Positions 1 through 7,812 of a DNA stretch of 23,539 bases are shown here, in pieces. A program made the position numbers and the translations under genes. Within the stretch, counting starts at the first letter, position 1. Each line of letters opens with the position of its first letter. The DNA is from Trachelipus rathkii (lineage: Eukaryota; Arthropoda; Malacostraca; Isopoda; Trachelipodidae): NCBI GenBank assembly GCA_015478945.1, contig JABUQX010148268.1, positions 1 through 23,539 on the forward strand, given 5' to 3'. The notes beneath the pieces are model-generated. The model had not been told where the DNA came from. It did not search any database and was given only the letters and a program-made list of their open reading frames with translations.

Positions 1-193
1 CGATTTGTTTATTTTGAAATTTTGGGTGGTGCGGGACATTATTTTGCTGCACTACCACATAATATTTTTTGGTGCCATGCTGCGTTTCGTGCCGGGTTAT
101 TATTGTGCCAGTCCGATTTATTTTGAAATTTACTGCTTGGTACACCTACAATCCCTTAGTGTAATCTTTTGAAGGGGGGTAGGCTGGGGCCTT

Positions 194-199
194 ATATAA
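194..199 (+). promoter_or_regulatory. TATA-like box of unit A
   Basis: TATATA lies in CCTTATATAACATT about 110 bases upstream of the ATG of the zinc-knuckle ORF, just after a G-rich stretch (GAAGGGGGGTAGGCTGGGGCC). The same sequence is present in copy B at 10052-10057. The position suits a core promoter for the ORF transcript, but in AT-rich DNA this is only suggestive. Confidence 0.35.
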
Positions 200-308
200 C
201 ATTAAATTAGTTTGAACTACAAGTGTGTTAACCTTGAATAGGATATTTAGTGCCATTTATTGGTAAAATAAAATTATAAGTTTGGTAAGAAAGAGAATTT
301 GTGTCAAG

Positions 309-1091
309 ATGGAGAATAAGAAGAATGTACAAGGAGAATTAAATCAAGAAAAGAGAGTTAGTTGTACTTTTTGTAACAAGATAGGCCATGTAGAAGGAAA
401 CTGTTTTAGGAAAAATGGATCTTGTTTTAATTGTGGCCAAAAAGACCACCAAATTAAAGATTGTAATTTGAGAAATAGAAGAATAAGCAGACAAGAACGA
501 TACGTAAGAAGAAATGAATGCACATTCTGTTATAAAAGAGGTCATACGGAAGAGCAGTGTTTCAGAAAATGGAACTGCTGTTTCTTCTGTGGCAAGATAG
601 ATAATTGCAACATGAGAATAGAAAAGAGTAGACGAGAAAAAGTTGACAGTACAGACCAAGAAGAAGTGACTAGTAGGGTGAAAGAACGGAGAATAGACAA
701 ATTTTGCTTATATTGTGGAGAATCACACCTTATGAAAGAATGTACGGAATTTGAAACAAATGTGTTGCGGATAATAGTTAGGTTGCAAGAGTTAGAGGCT
801 CTTGAAGAGGCTAGGAGCCATGAAAGTATTTGTAAAACATCTGAAGAATGTGTAAGTTGTTTTGATGAACAAAGTTATGAGGATGCAGAAATGACACCAC
901 CTATGGTTAAAAAAGTAGAAATAAATAAGGAAATTAACAGCATACAGATTAGGGAAACAGAAAAAACTGAAAGTGATATAGGTTGTAGTGCGAAAATTAA
1001 AGTGAAAAAGAACACCGAAAGTGCCTGGGTCAACCCAACTGAAAAGTTGAGGAAAAGAGGAAAGAAAAAGAAAAGATTATACCGTAAATAG
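309..1091 (+). CDS. Zinc-knuckle (CCHC) Gag/nucleocapsid-like protein, copy A, knuckle 4 damaged
   Basis: From the first in-frame ATG (309, AAGATGGAG) this ORF gives 260 residues. It is the copy A version of the protein at 10167-10961. Knuckles 1, 2, 3 and 5 are intact, but a 12-base in-frame deletion near 593 turns CFFCGKREHKISDC into CFFCGKIDNC, removing the histidine and proper spacing of knuckle 4. Other differences from copy B are nearly all amino-acid changing and lie in the N-terminal half; the last ~105 residues are identical. The C-terminus is very basic (KRGKKKKRLYRK), which suits RNA binding. CCHC arrays of this kind are known from retroelement Gag/nucleocapsid and from cellular RNA-binding proteins. 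No capsid domain, protease or RT follows. A GTAAGA donor-like site at 285-290, just upstream, could place the ATG in a retained intron of a longer transcript. Confidence 0.75.
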   Translation: MENKKNVQGELNQEKRVSCTFCNKIGHVEGNCFRKNGSCFNCGQKDHQIKDCNLRNRRISRQERYVRRNECTFCYKRGHTEEQCFRKWNCCFFCGKIDNCNMRIEKSRREKVDSTDQEEVTSRVKERRIDKFCLYCGESHLMKECTEFETNVLRIIVRLQELEALEEARSHESICKTSEECVSCFDEQSYEDAEMTPPMVKKVEINKEINSIQIRETEKTESDIGCSAKIKVKKNTESAWVNPTEKLRKRGKKKKRLYRK

Positions 1092-1120
1092 GCCAATAAA
1101 TGAGTGGTTATATGAATGCA

Positions 1121-1418
1121 TTGCCTTAGCAATCGAAAGGTGATTGCTTGGGCAATAAAAGTAAAAGGAAATATAATATAGGGGAAAATTTTTGAACTTC
1201 ATTGAATAAATAGTTAAATATGGTTACCTTAACAATCAAGTAAAGATTGTTTTGGTAACAAAATAAATAGTAAAAATATCACCTTAGGGATCAAAGTAAT
1301 TGTTTTGAAGACGAAAAAAAAAAAAAAATTTTTTGTTTTTATTTAGTAGGGTTGCTTTAGCAATCACTATAGATTGCTTTAGCAACAAAATAACTGAAAA
1401 TAGATCGCCCTAGCGATC
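1121..1418 (+). repeat. Array of related stem-loop motifs downstream of the zinc-knuckle ORF, copy A
   Basis: Variants of one hairpin recur between the ORF stop and the downstream splice acceptor. Stem 1 (1121-1155) pairs TTGCCTTAGCAATC with GATTGCTTGGGCAA. Stem 2 (1223-1259) pairs GTTACCTTAACAATC with GATTGTTTTGGTAAC. Stem 4 (1351-1386) pairs GTTGCTTTAGCAATC with GATTGCTTTAGCAAC. Shorter forms are ATCACCTTAGGGATC near 1278-1292 and GATCGCCCTAGCGATC at 1403-1418. Between stems, base changes in one arm are matched in the other (GCC/GGC, ACC/GGT, GCT/AGC; AGC/GCT, AAC/GTT), and a central mismatched dinucleotide recurs. This supports selection on RNA or cruciform structure. The function is unknown. 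Confidence 0.65.
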
Positions 1419-1561
1419 AAGGAATAAAATTTTGAAAATAATAAATAATTTGAATTATGTAAATATTTAGCAATAGCTGACGTTGAGAAAATTTTTGTGC
1501 CTTAGCCAAATGGTTGAGAAAAATTGTTTTGCTTGCACGTAATGTTTTTGTTTCATTTCAG

Positions 1562-1677
1562 TGTATGTTATCAGGAAAGAAGAACTGATTGTCCATAACA
1601 AAGGAGATAGCCGAGTACGAGCCTTAGCCGTAAAACCAATTAAAACATCAAGACGAGTGAGGAATTTTGTTTATTAA
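1562..1677 (+). CDS. Short second ORF / candidate 3' exon of unit A
   Basis: A pyrimidine-rich acceptor (TTTTTGTTTCATTTCAG, AG at 1560-1561) precedes an open frame of 38 codons running to TAA at 1675-1677. It encodes a basic peptide that includes KGDSRVRALAVKPIKTSRRV and ends RNFVY. The ending resembles the basic tails of some retroelement Pol or Gag proteins, but it is too short to assign. A weak donor at 1083/1084 (TACC|GTAAAT) just before the zinc-knuckle stop would join in frame to this exon and replace the last two residues of the 309-1091 protein. The stronger GTAAGA at 285 could instead make a separate spliced message. Splicing is inferred only. Confidence 0.4.
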
Positions 1678-1765
1678 GCCTGGAATGAGTAATAAAATTG
1701 TTTATGGATGAAAACCTGAGAAATCGACTTTTGGAATCTAGCCTAGATACCCTAGTGTAAGCTTT

Positions 1766-1790
1766 GATGAGGAGGTGTCATAGGGGCTAG
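1766..1790 (+). other. Purine tract followed by TGTCATAGGGG (possible PPT/LTR start)
   Basis: GATGAGGAGG at 1766-1775 is followed directly by TGTCATAGGGG from 1776, 99 bases after the stop of the short second ORF. LTR retrotransposons typically have a polypurine tract directly before a 3' LTR that begins with TG. The copy B counterpart has TG at 11649. If correct, the LTR would cover the long noncoding part of the unit and the internal region would be only about 1.6 kb. I could not identify a primer-binding site, so this stays a hypothesis. Confidence 0.35.
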
Positions 1791-1894
1791 GCTAACGCCA
1801 TCACCAAAGGGTTGAGCCTGCTTAGGTAAAAAGTAGCGAGTTGACAAATATGAGGAAATTCGAGGTAAAGTCTTGTAAATATTAAAGTTTTTGT

Positions 1895-2322
1895 TTTGTT
1901 TAAAGTTTTTTTTATTAAAATTACGTGGAAACTTTGTAGAAACAATGGCTGTTGACAATCCAGACACTTGCGAAAAGAAAACAAATAAAATCAAATCTTC
2001 ATTTAGGACGAAGAAGACTACACCTCAGAGAAATAAACCCGATAAATCATTGCATCGAGTTTCAGTCGTGTAGTTAAAACCAATATTCGGTCATTGATAA
2101 AAGACTCAACGATCAACACGATTTATTTTTTGACGAAGAAGGGGGATATTGGCTCATGTAGAAGTTATTTTAACGAATTTAAGGAAGCTTCTATATTTGT
2201 TCAGAGGAATATAACACTTTTTTAGTGAGAATGATAAAGATGTTGTTAGATGTGATAAGGATAATATTAAAAATAACACCCCCTCCTTGAATAGGGCCCT
2301 GCCCGTGAGCGGTGGTAATGAC

Positions 2323-2351
<29 letters not shown>
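1895..2351 (+). mobile_element. Copy-A-specific ~457 bp insert with LINE-like 3' tail and poly(A)
   Basis: Copy B reads without interruption across this site. The insert ends with ACACCCCCTCCTTGA, TGCCCGTGAGC and a run of about 30 A, closely matching the 3' end of the LINE at 6573-6629 (ACACCCCCTCCTTGA, TGCCCGTGAGC, short A run). It therefore looks retrotransposed by that LINE machinery. Its 5' part (about 1895-2260) does not match the LINE copy here; it includes a small open frame near 1945-2073 and a purine run GAAGAAGGGGGAT at about 2136-2148. It may be a SINE-like or chimeric retrocopy that borrowed the LINE tail. The flanks are too repetitive (TATTAAAG on both sides) to define a target duplication. 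Confidence 0.6.
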
Positions 2352-2358
<7 letters not shown>

Positions 2359-2505
2359 TTAAAGTTAAAAGTAAAGTTAGGACCTTAAAAATAAAATAAA
2401 GAATATTTTGTAAATATAAAAGTACTTAAAGAAAATTAAAAGTAGGGCCATTGTAAATATTATAAAAGAAGAATTAGGTCATAAAAAGATATAAAAGATT
2501 TAAGA

Positions 2506-2648
<143 letters not shown>

Positions 2649-2900
2649 ATTTGAGTGTGGCCACACGCGTGAAAATGAAATGTAAATTGTAAAATGTTAG
2701 TATGGGTTTTGTTGAAAAATAAATATTAAGCCAAATTTTAGGAATACGCTTTCAAAAAATATTTTAACGAACAAGAAAATGTAAATTTGTATATATATGA
2801 TATTAATCTATGTATTTTTCTTCCAAATAATAGTTTGGGAAAATATCAATGTTAAAAATGCACCCCGAAAATGTTTGACCAAAATATGGCAACAAGGATA

Positions 2901-2908
2901 TGACGTCA
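2901..2908. promoter_or_regulatory. CRE-like palindrome TGACGTCA, copy A
   Basis: A perfect TGACGTCA octamer, the consensus for CREB/ATF bZIP factors, within a slightly less AT-rich block (CGGGAACAGAGCGATGAAGAGCTC) about 300 bases before the hAT site. It is also present in copy B at 12453-12460. A regulatory role is plausible if this part of the unit is LTR-like, but a single octamer can occur by chance. Confidence 0.3.
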
Positions 2909-3192
2909 TCGAATAAAAAATCGATGTCTCGGGAACAGAGCGATGAAGAGCTCACTTGTTATTTAGATCTGGTTGTGTCAACAACTCTTTTGTAGAGGTT
3001 ATTTGTTAAGTTTTGTAATATGGTAATAGGTTTGGTCTGATTAGCTCTGTATTTGTGATTCGTTTTGTTAGTTTGAAAAAACATCTTATATGGAAATTGT
3101 ATATAATCGGAAAATATTTTATTATTTGAAGTTGAGTTAGAAATTGTACATATTAATTGAATTTGCCTGTTGGCTTGTGTTAAATATATTAG

Positions 3193-3200
3193 GTTTATAG
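3193..3200. repeat. Left 8-bp target-site duplication of the hAT element
   Basis: GTTTATAG here is repeated exactly at 7805-7812 on the far side of the element. The uninterrupted copy B has one GTTTATAG followed by ATAGCAACTG at the same place. An 8-bp duplication is the hallmark of the hAT superfamily. Confidence 0.95.
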
Positions 3201-3244
3201 TAGGGATGTACCGATAGTATCGGTATCGGTATCGGTAGTATCGG
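3201..3244 (+). repeat. Left terminal inverted repeat and TATCGG array of the hAT
   Basis: TAGGGATGTACCGATA at 3201-3216 matches the inverted right end at 7789-7804. It is followed inward by tandem TATCGG hexamers with small interruptions. Such subterminal repeats are transposase-binding sites in characterised hAT elements; that role is inferred here. Confidence 0.85.
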
Positions 3245-3774
3245 CCATTTTGGGGGGTATCGAAGATCTGTTGTCAGGTATCAGAAGTAGGCTATATTGA
3301 TAACTTTTCCGATACACATTTTTGGTGAAAAATTATGAGAAACTTTTAGATTCAATAATAAATCTATTTCGATTTAGATAGCTAGTACTAGGTTATGTTT
3401 TTTTTTTCCTCGATTTCCTTTTTAACTTAGATTTTTAGCGTTTCTCGAACTTGGGCTTTAGCGTAACATTTACCTATTTGAACAGCCATTATTATAATTT
3501 ATACAGATTTATTTTTTACTTTTTTAGTTGATCAATAGTTTTTTTTTTTTTTTTGTACGCAATTTCGTGAGGAGTGTGCGAGTGTTTTTAAACTTTCTGG
3601 ATTATTCATATTTTAGATATTTGCAGTAAATAGGTTGTTTTTTTATTTTAGGTTTTAAATTTAGGTTTTAGCGATCCGAATAATTTTTCTCATTTCTCCC
3701 TTTGGTTTTTTGTCTATTTGTTTTCTGTTTTTTTTTTTTTTTTTTTTGTGAATTTGTGTGCGTGTGTATGAAAG
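3245..3774. other. hAT internal noncoding sequence
   Basis: An AT-rich stretch with several poly(T) runs (about 3399-3407, 3540-3554, 3729-3747) and no transposase-like frame that I can recognise. It lies between the left end of the hAT and the LINE. The poly(T) just before the LINE endonuclease region may be hAT sequence or the edge of the LINE; I see no target duplication to settle it. Confidence 0.5.
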
Positions 3775-6629
3775 CGCGCTCTCGCGCGTGGCTTTCTTTT
3801 GACTTTACGAACATCAATGGCTTGCACTCTAACTCTGCATCCATGAATACTACTCTAACTCAACCTAATTTTATGCTCTTGTCTGAGACCCAGATGGCTA
3901 AAATTCATCCTTCAACTGGATTTAATATATCCAACTATAACTTATTTTATAATTTCCGTCTGAAGGGTGGGTTAGTGGCCTATGTAAATATAAAACTCCT
4001 ATAACACGTCTCGAGAATCTCGAATCTCCTAACTTCGATGTTCTGTGGCTTAAAATCTTTCTTCCTTCTACTACAATAATCTTATGCTTCTGCTACTGTT
4101 CTCCTAACAGAACAGATTTTCCATGCCTTTTTTGATTACCTTACTACTTCTCACGAGTGTTATTTACCGCATTTGGATGTGTCTACTGTCAATGTGACAT
4201 ATGAGTTTGCTCTTGGGTTCCTCTCATACTAATAGGTGGGGAGGAAGCGAATCATTCAACATTCTCAACGATCTGTAGCAACTAATTAAAGAACCTACAC
4301 ACATTCCGGATCGTCCCAACCGATTCTTGAACACACTTGACCTATGTTTCACCACTAGTCCTTCTTTCTATAAATAAACCACCTTCACTCCTATCGGTAA
4401 ATATGACAACAACCTTATATCTCTTAATTTTAATGTTTTCTCTCCAACATCTCCATCCTGCCCTATGCAGTTTTTACGGCACTTTGATAGGGCCGATTGG
4501 GGGTCATGGCTTTGCTTCTACGCTAAATATAATTGGAGTGTCTGCTTTGACTCTGAAGACGCTTCAGCTTCTGCCGATAAAGTGGGAACTGTAATTGTTG
4601 ATGGGATGAGCAAGTTCATTCCTTCTTAGACTAAATCTTTTTCTCCTCAAAATCATGGTTCGATCGTGCTTGTTCTCTGGCCATTCAGGCTAGAGACAGT
4701 GCGTATCGGGGGTGGAAAAATTCTCGTTCTCCTATCACTCTTGCCAAATTTCATTCAGCTAGAAATCGTTGCTGGGGTACTCTTTGTGAGCAAAGGGACT
4801 TTCATTAAGCAGTGCGTGACCTCCCCTTGGTTCTCCACACGACAAATTTCTCTGACTCTTGCAAAAACATACTCAGCAACTTCTGTAAATCACATCCTTT
4901 CCTCTCTTATTCGACTCTGATGATTCTGTTGTTAATACTCCAACTGAAAAGGCCAATCATCTCTTTGGCCTCCTATTTTCCTACAACTCACCCCTGGACG
5001 ATTCTGGCATTCCTCTTCCTCCTCTCAGGTGTCCTATGCCTTTGCCTGAGATTACATTTGATCGGGCATGGGCTCTGAAATCTATGAACGTTAGGAAGGC
5101 GGGTGGCCCGGATGGCATTCCTCCGAGTTTTGAATAAGTGTGCTTCCGTGCTGACCCCGTCCCTCGTTCAACTATATTCTCTATGCCTCAATATAGCACT
5201 TTCCCTCAGTGTTGAAGCGCACATATGTCCAACCTATTCCGAAAAAAGGATGCTGCTCTGATCCTTCTAACTATCGCCCTATAGCTTTAACTTGTATTCT
5301 TTCTAAGATCTTTGAAACCCTTCTCAACTCTCACTTCTTAGATCTTCTTTAATCTCATTCCCTTCTTTCCGATTGCCAGTACGGCTTTCGGCGCTCGAGA
5401 TCTACTGGCGATATAAATTCCTTTTTAACAGATTTATGGTTTTCCGCCCTTAGGAACTATGGGGGACCCCGTGTGTTGTGCTACATATATATGGCATTTG
5501 ACCGGGTATGGTGCGTGTTCCTACTCTCTCAGCTCCCCTCCTTTAGGTTTCCCTTCTTCTCTTTGCTTACTTATGTCTAGCTTTCTTTTAAATCGCTCAA
5601 TGTCGGCTGTTGTTGATGGGACGACTTCTTTTTCTGTCAATAGTGGTGTTCTTCAGGGTTCTGTTTTATCTCCTACTTTATTCCTGCTTTTCATCAATGA
5701 TCTTCTCACCTGCACATCTAACTTTATGCACTCATATGCCGATGACTCGACCCTTCATTCTTCAACTCATTTCAATTCTGCTCCCTCTTTTACTTCAAGA
5801 ATTACCTTTAACGTGTTAATCTTTCGATTCTATTCACTAGCTGATCTAGGATGAATTTCAGGGTTGGGTGTTAAGCTTGTGAAATTCAATTCTTTAAAAA
5901 CAACTCTTAAAATCTCTCTAGACTTCTTTCCTATCTCTTTGTGGTTCTCTCATTTCTCCCTGTTGACAATATAAACATCCTTGGCCTTTTAACATAAACA
6001 AAAAATTGTATTGAAAACCTCAAATGAAAACGATTGCTAGGGCGGCCTCAAAGAAACTGGGAGTTCTGTTTAGACTGCGAAACTTTTTTTCTTCTTCTCA
6101 GTTACTCCAGCTATACAAAGGTCTCTTCCGCCCTTGTATGGAGTACTGCTCTCATATCTGGGAGGGCTCTGGTTTCACCCGGCTTTTGGATAGAGTCGAG
6201 TCAAAGGCCAAAAGACTTATAAACTGTCCTGTACTTTCTAGTTCACTTGACCCTCTATATTTGCGGCAAGATGTTGGTGCTTTATCCCTTTTCTATAGGT
6301 ACTGTAGCGGCAAGTGCTCGAGGGAACTTTCCACTCGCGTACCAGCACCTACGACGCCCTCGTAGCACAAGGAATGCTGTGTCGGCACATGAGTTTGTGT
6401 TGATATCAGTAACTCCAAGTTTCGCTGCAGTGCTTTTTCTTTCCTGCCACCTCTGTTCTGTGGAATTCTCTTCCATCATCTGTGTTTCCTACTCAATTTG
6501 TTCTCCTTCACTTTAAAGCCTGGTCTGTGCTCACATCTGAGGAATTGCGTTAGATGAATTTTGAGGCGTTCTACACCCCCTCCTTGATTGGGGTTTGCCC
6601 GTGAGCAGCAGTGACAACTGTAAAAAAAC
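3775..6629 (+). pseudogene. Decayed Jockey-like LINE ORF2 (endonuclease + reverse transcriptase)
   Basis: Successive frames show an endonuclease/exonuclease/phosphatase domain starting FTNINGLHSNSASMNTTL (about 3803-3860) and LLSETQ near 3880, a linker with KFHSARNRCW, then the RT domain: VQPIPKKG near 5230, SNYRPIAL near 5267, YGFRRSRSTGD near 5380, SVLSPTLFLLFINDLL near 5660-5708 and the catalytic SYADDS at 5732-5749. The conserved C-terminal region (LYKGLFRPCMEYCSHIWEG, LLDRVESKAKRLI) is at 6110-6230. The 3' end has ACACCCCCTCCTTGA and a short A run at about 6621-6628. Many frameshifts and stops show that it is dead. I cannot place the 5' edge exactly and see no ORF1 with it, so it is probably 5' truncated. 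Jockey versus a related clade is uncertain. Confidence 0.85.
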
Positions 6630-7032
6630 TAATAAAGGTTTCTATAAGGAATTCCTTAAAGCTAGCTGAAACCCCACAAGTGGCATCTCCGACGGTGAAC
6701 CACTTCTAGAATGCATTTAAATAGCATAACCAGGAGCTTGCTCGCGCTTGAAAGTAAAAAGATTCACAAGTGGAAACGCCTTATCTGCAACCCCTGGCAA
6801 CAGCTCTGATAGTGACGATGGTGGGGTTTCAGCAAATAAACCTACTGAAGATGAGGATTTGGATATATTGGCCATTGATAAGTTCCAGGTCCAGTATTGA
6901 CATCACATTCACCTTCAAAGGAATCACACCAAGGAACCTCATCGTAGAAACTGAAGAGACAGTCATCAAGGAGCAAAAGATAATTCAAATTTGCAATCTG
7001 TGAAGAGGAGATGAGGTTCTGAAAACATGGAG
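6630..7032 (+). other. hAT internal sequence, probably degraded transposase
   Basis: Follows the LINE tail. It holds a short open stretch encoding SSDSDDGGVSANKPTEDEDL (about 6798-6860) and then mixed frames up to the recognisable transposase C-terminus. Acidic, serine-rich linkers are common before the C-terminal block of hAT proteins, so this is probably eroded transposase; direct similarity is not clear by eye. Confidence 0.35.
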
Positions 7033-7244
7033 ATGCTGCTTACAGAGGAGAATCCTTTCATGCGTGGCATAAAAATGGGTTTTCATTATTATCAGTGCTT
7101 GCAGGCAAATAATTATCAGCACCTCCTTCATCAGTCGAGAGAGAGCGTATTTATAGTGTAGGTAGGAATGTAAACACCCCAAAAAGGAACAGGCTCTCAC
7201 CAGATACTAGTGAAACCTTAATGTTTTTGCATCATAATTTGTGA
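7033..7244 (+). pseudogene. hAT transposase C-terminal (dimerisation) remnant
   Basis: From TGG at 7065 the frame reads WHKNGFSLLSVLAGK, a stop (TAA, 7110-7112) where hAT proteins usually have Tyr, then LSAPPSSVERERIYSV, KRNRLSPDT and LMFLHHNL before TGA at 7242-7244. This is the conserved hAT family dimerisation block (K-Y-L-S-x-P-x-S-S...E-R-x-F-S...K-R-N-R-L). A plus/minus one frameshift near 7063 separates it from LLTEENPF just upstream at 7036-7059. Degraded acidic coding-like sequence may extend back to about 6780, but I cannot align it. The strand agrees with the element's ends. Confidence 0.85.
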
Positions 7245-7710
7245 ATTTTTGAATTTGAGTATTGAATGATATCTATCTTTATCTTAAAGGAGTATATTAT
7301 TATTATGTCATGTTTGAGTAATAGCATTTTTTTTTAATCTTTTCAGCTAATTAATTGAGGTCTCTTCTTTCATTATTTTTATTCTTTATATTGTAGCTAG
7401 TTAAAAAATCTTGTAAATTGTAACCATGTTAAAATATAAAAGCTAGTAGCTAAACTTTGTTAATACTTACTGGAAAATGGAAATGGAATATTTTTTGAAT
7501 AAATACAAACATAAAAAACTTATTAATATTATATTTGCATTTATTATTCTTTAAAGATATATACTATTTTAATTTATAAAATAAATATACTTGGGCACAA
7601 CCAAATATGAAATATAAATGACTAAGGTTGTACAGGGAATGCAATATTGAGTTGCCTAGCAGTACACAAATGTTATATCTTATTACTGTGTATTTATTAT
7701 TTTAATTAAA

Positions 7711-7804
7711 GTATCGGTATCGGTATCGGTATCGGTATCGGCACCTAAAAAAATAGAGTATCGGTATCGGTATCGGCCTCTTTTCTGGTATCGGTACATC
7801 CCTA
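7711..7804 (-). repeat. Right terminal inverted repeat and TATCGG arrays of the hAT
   Basis: Three blocks of GTATCGG (five units at 7711-7741, three at 7758-7776, one at 7787-7794) precede the terminal GGTATCGGTACATCCCTA. Read inward from the right end the hexamer is CCGATA, the opposite orientation to the left array. The two ends therefore share the first 16 bases as inverted repeats but carry hexamer arrays in direct orientation along the element. Confidence 0.85.
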
Positions 7805-7812
7805 GTTTATAG
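7805..7812. repeat. Right 8-bp target-site duplication of the hAT element
   Basis: Exact copy of GTTTATAG at 3193-3200, after which the tandem-unit sequence resumes (ATAGCAACTGTAAAATAAAG) exactly as in copy B. Confidence 0.95.

Larger units (their letters stand above)
3201..7804 (+). mobile_element. hAT (Ac-like) DNA transposon carrying a nested LINE
   Basis: The left end TAGGGATGTACCGATA and the right end, whose reverse complement is TAGGGATGTACCGATA, form matching terminal inverted repeats directly inside a perfect 8-bp duplication. Subterminal arrays of TATCGG lie near both ends (3217-3244; 7711-7741, 7758-7776, 7787-7794). The C-terminal part of a hAT transposase survives at about 7033-7244 in the + orientation, and a Jockey-like LINE occupies about 3775-6629. 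The N-terminal DNA-binding domain and most of the catalytic core are not recognisable, so this copy is non-autonomous. The precise empty site in copy B shows that the insertion arose after the A/B units separated, or segregates as an allele. Confidence 0.93.

Noticed and set aside
20..135. Possible primer-binding site near TGGTGCGGGAC or TGGTGCCATGC
   Set aside because: Both start with TGG, but I could not match either to a known tRNA 3' end by eye, and no upstream CA-ending LTR border is defined.
339..1132. Minus-strand ORFs opposite the zinc-knuckle gene (also 10197-10529 and 10745-11002)
   Set aside because: They overlap a clearly coding plus-strand frame with spaced Cys/His motifs; their low-complexity Phe/Ser composition is what antisense of a Lys/Glu-rich gene gives.
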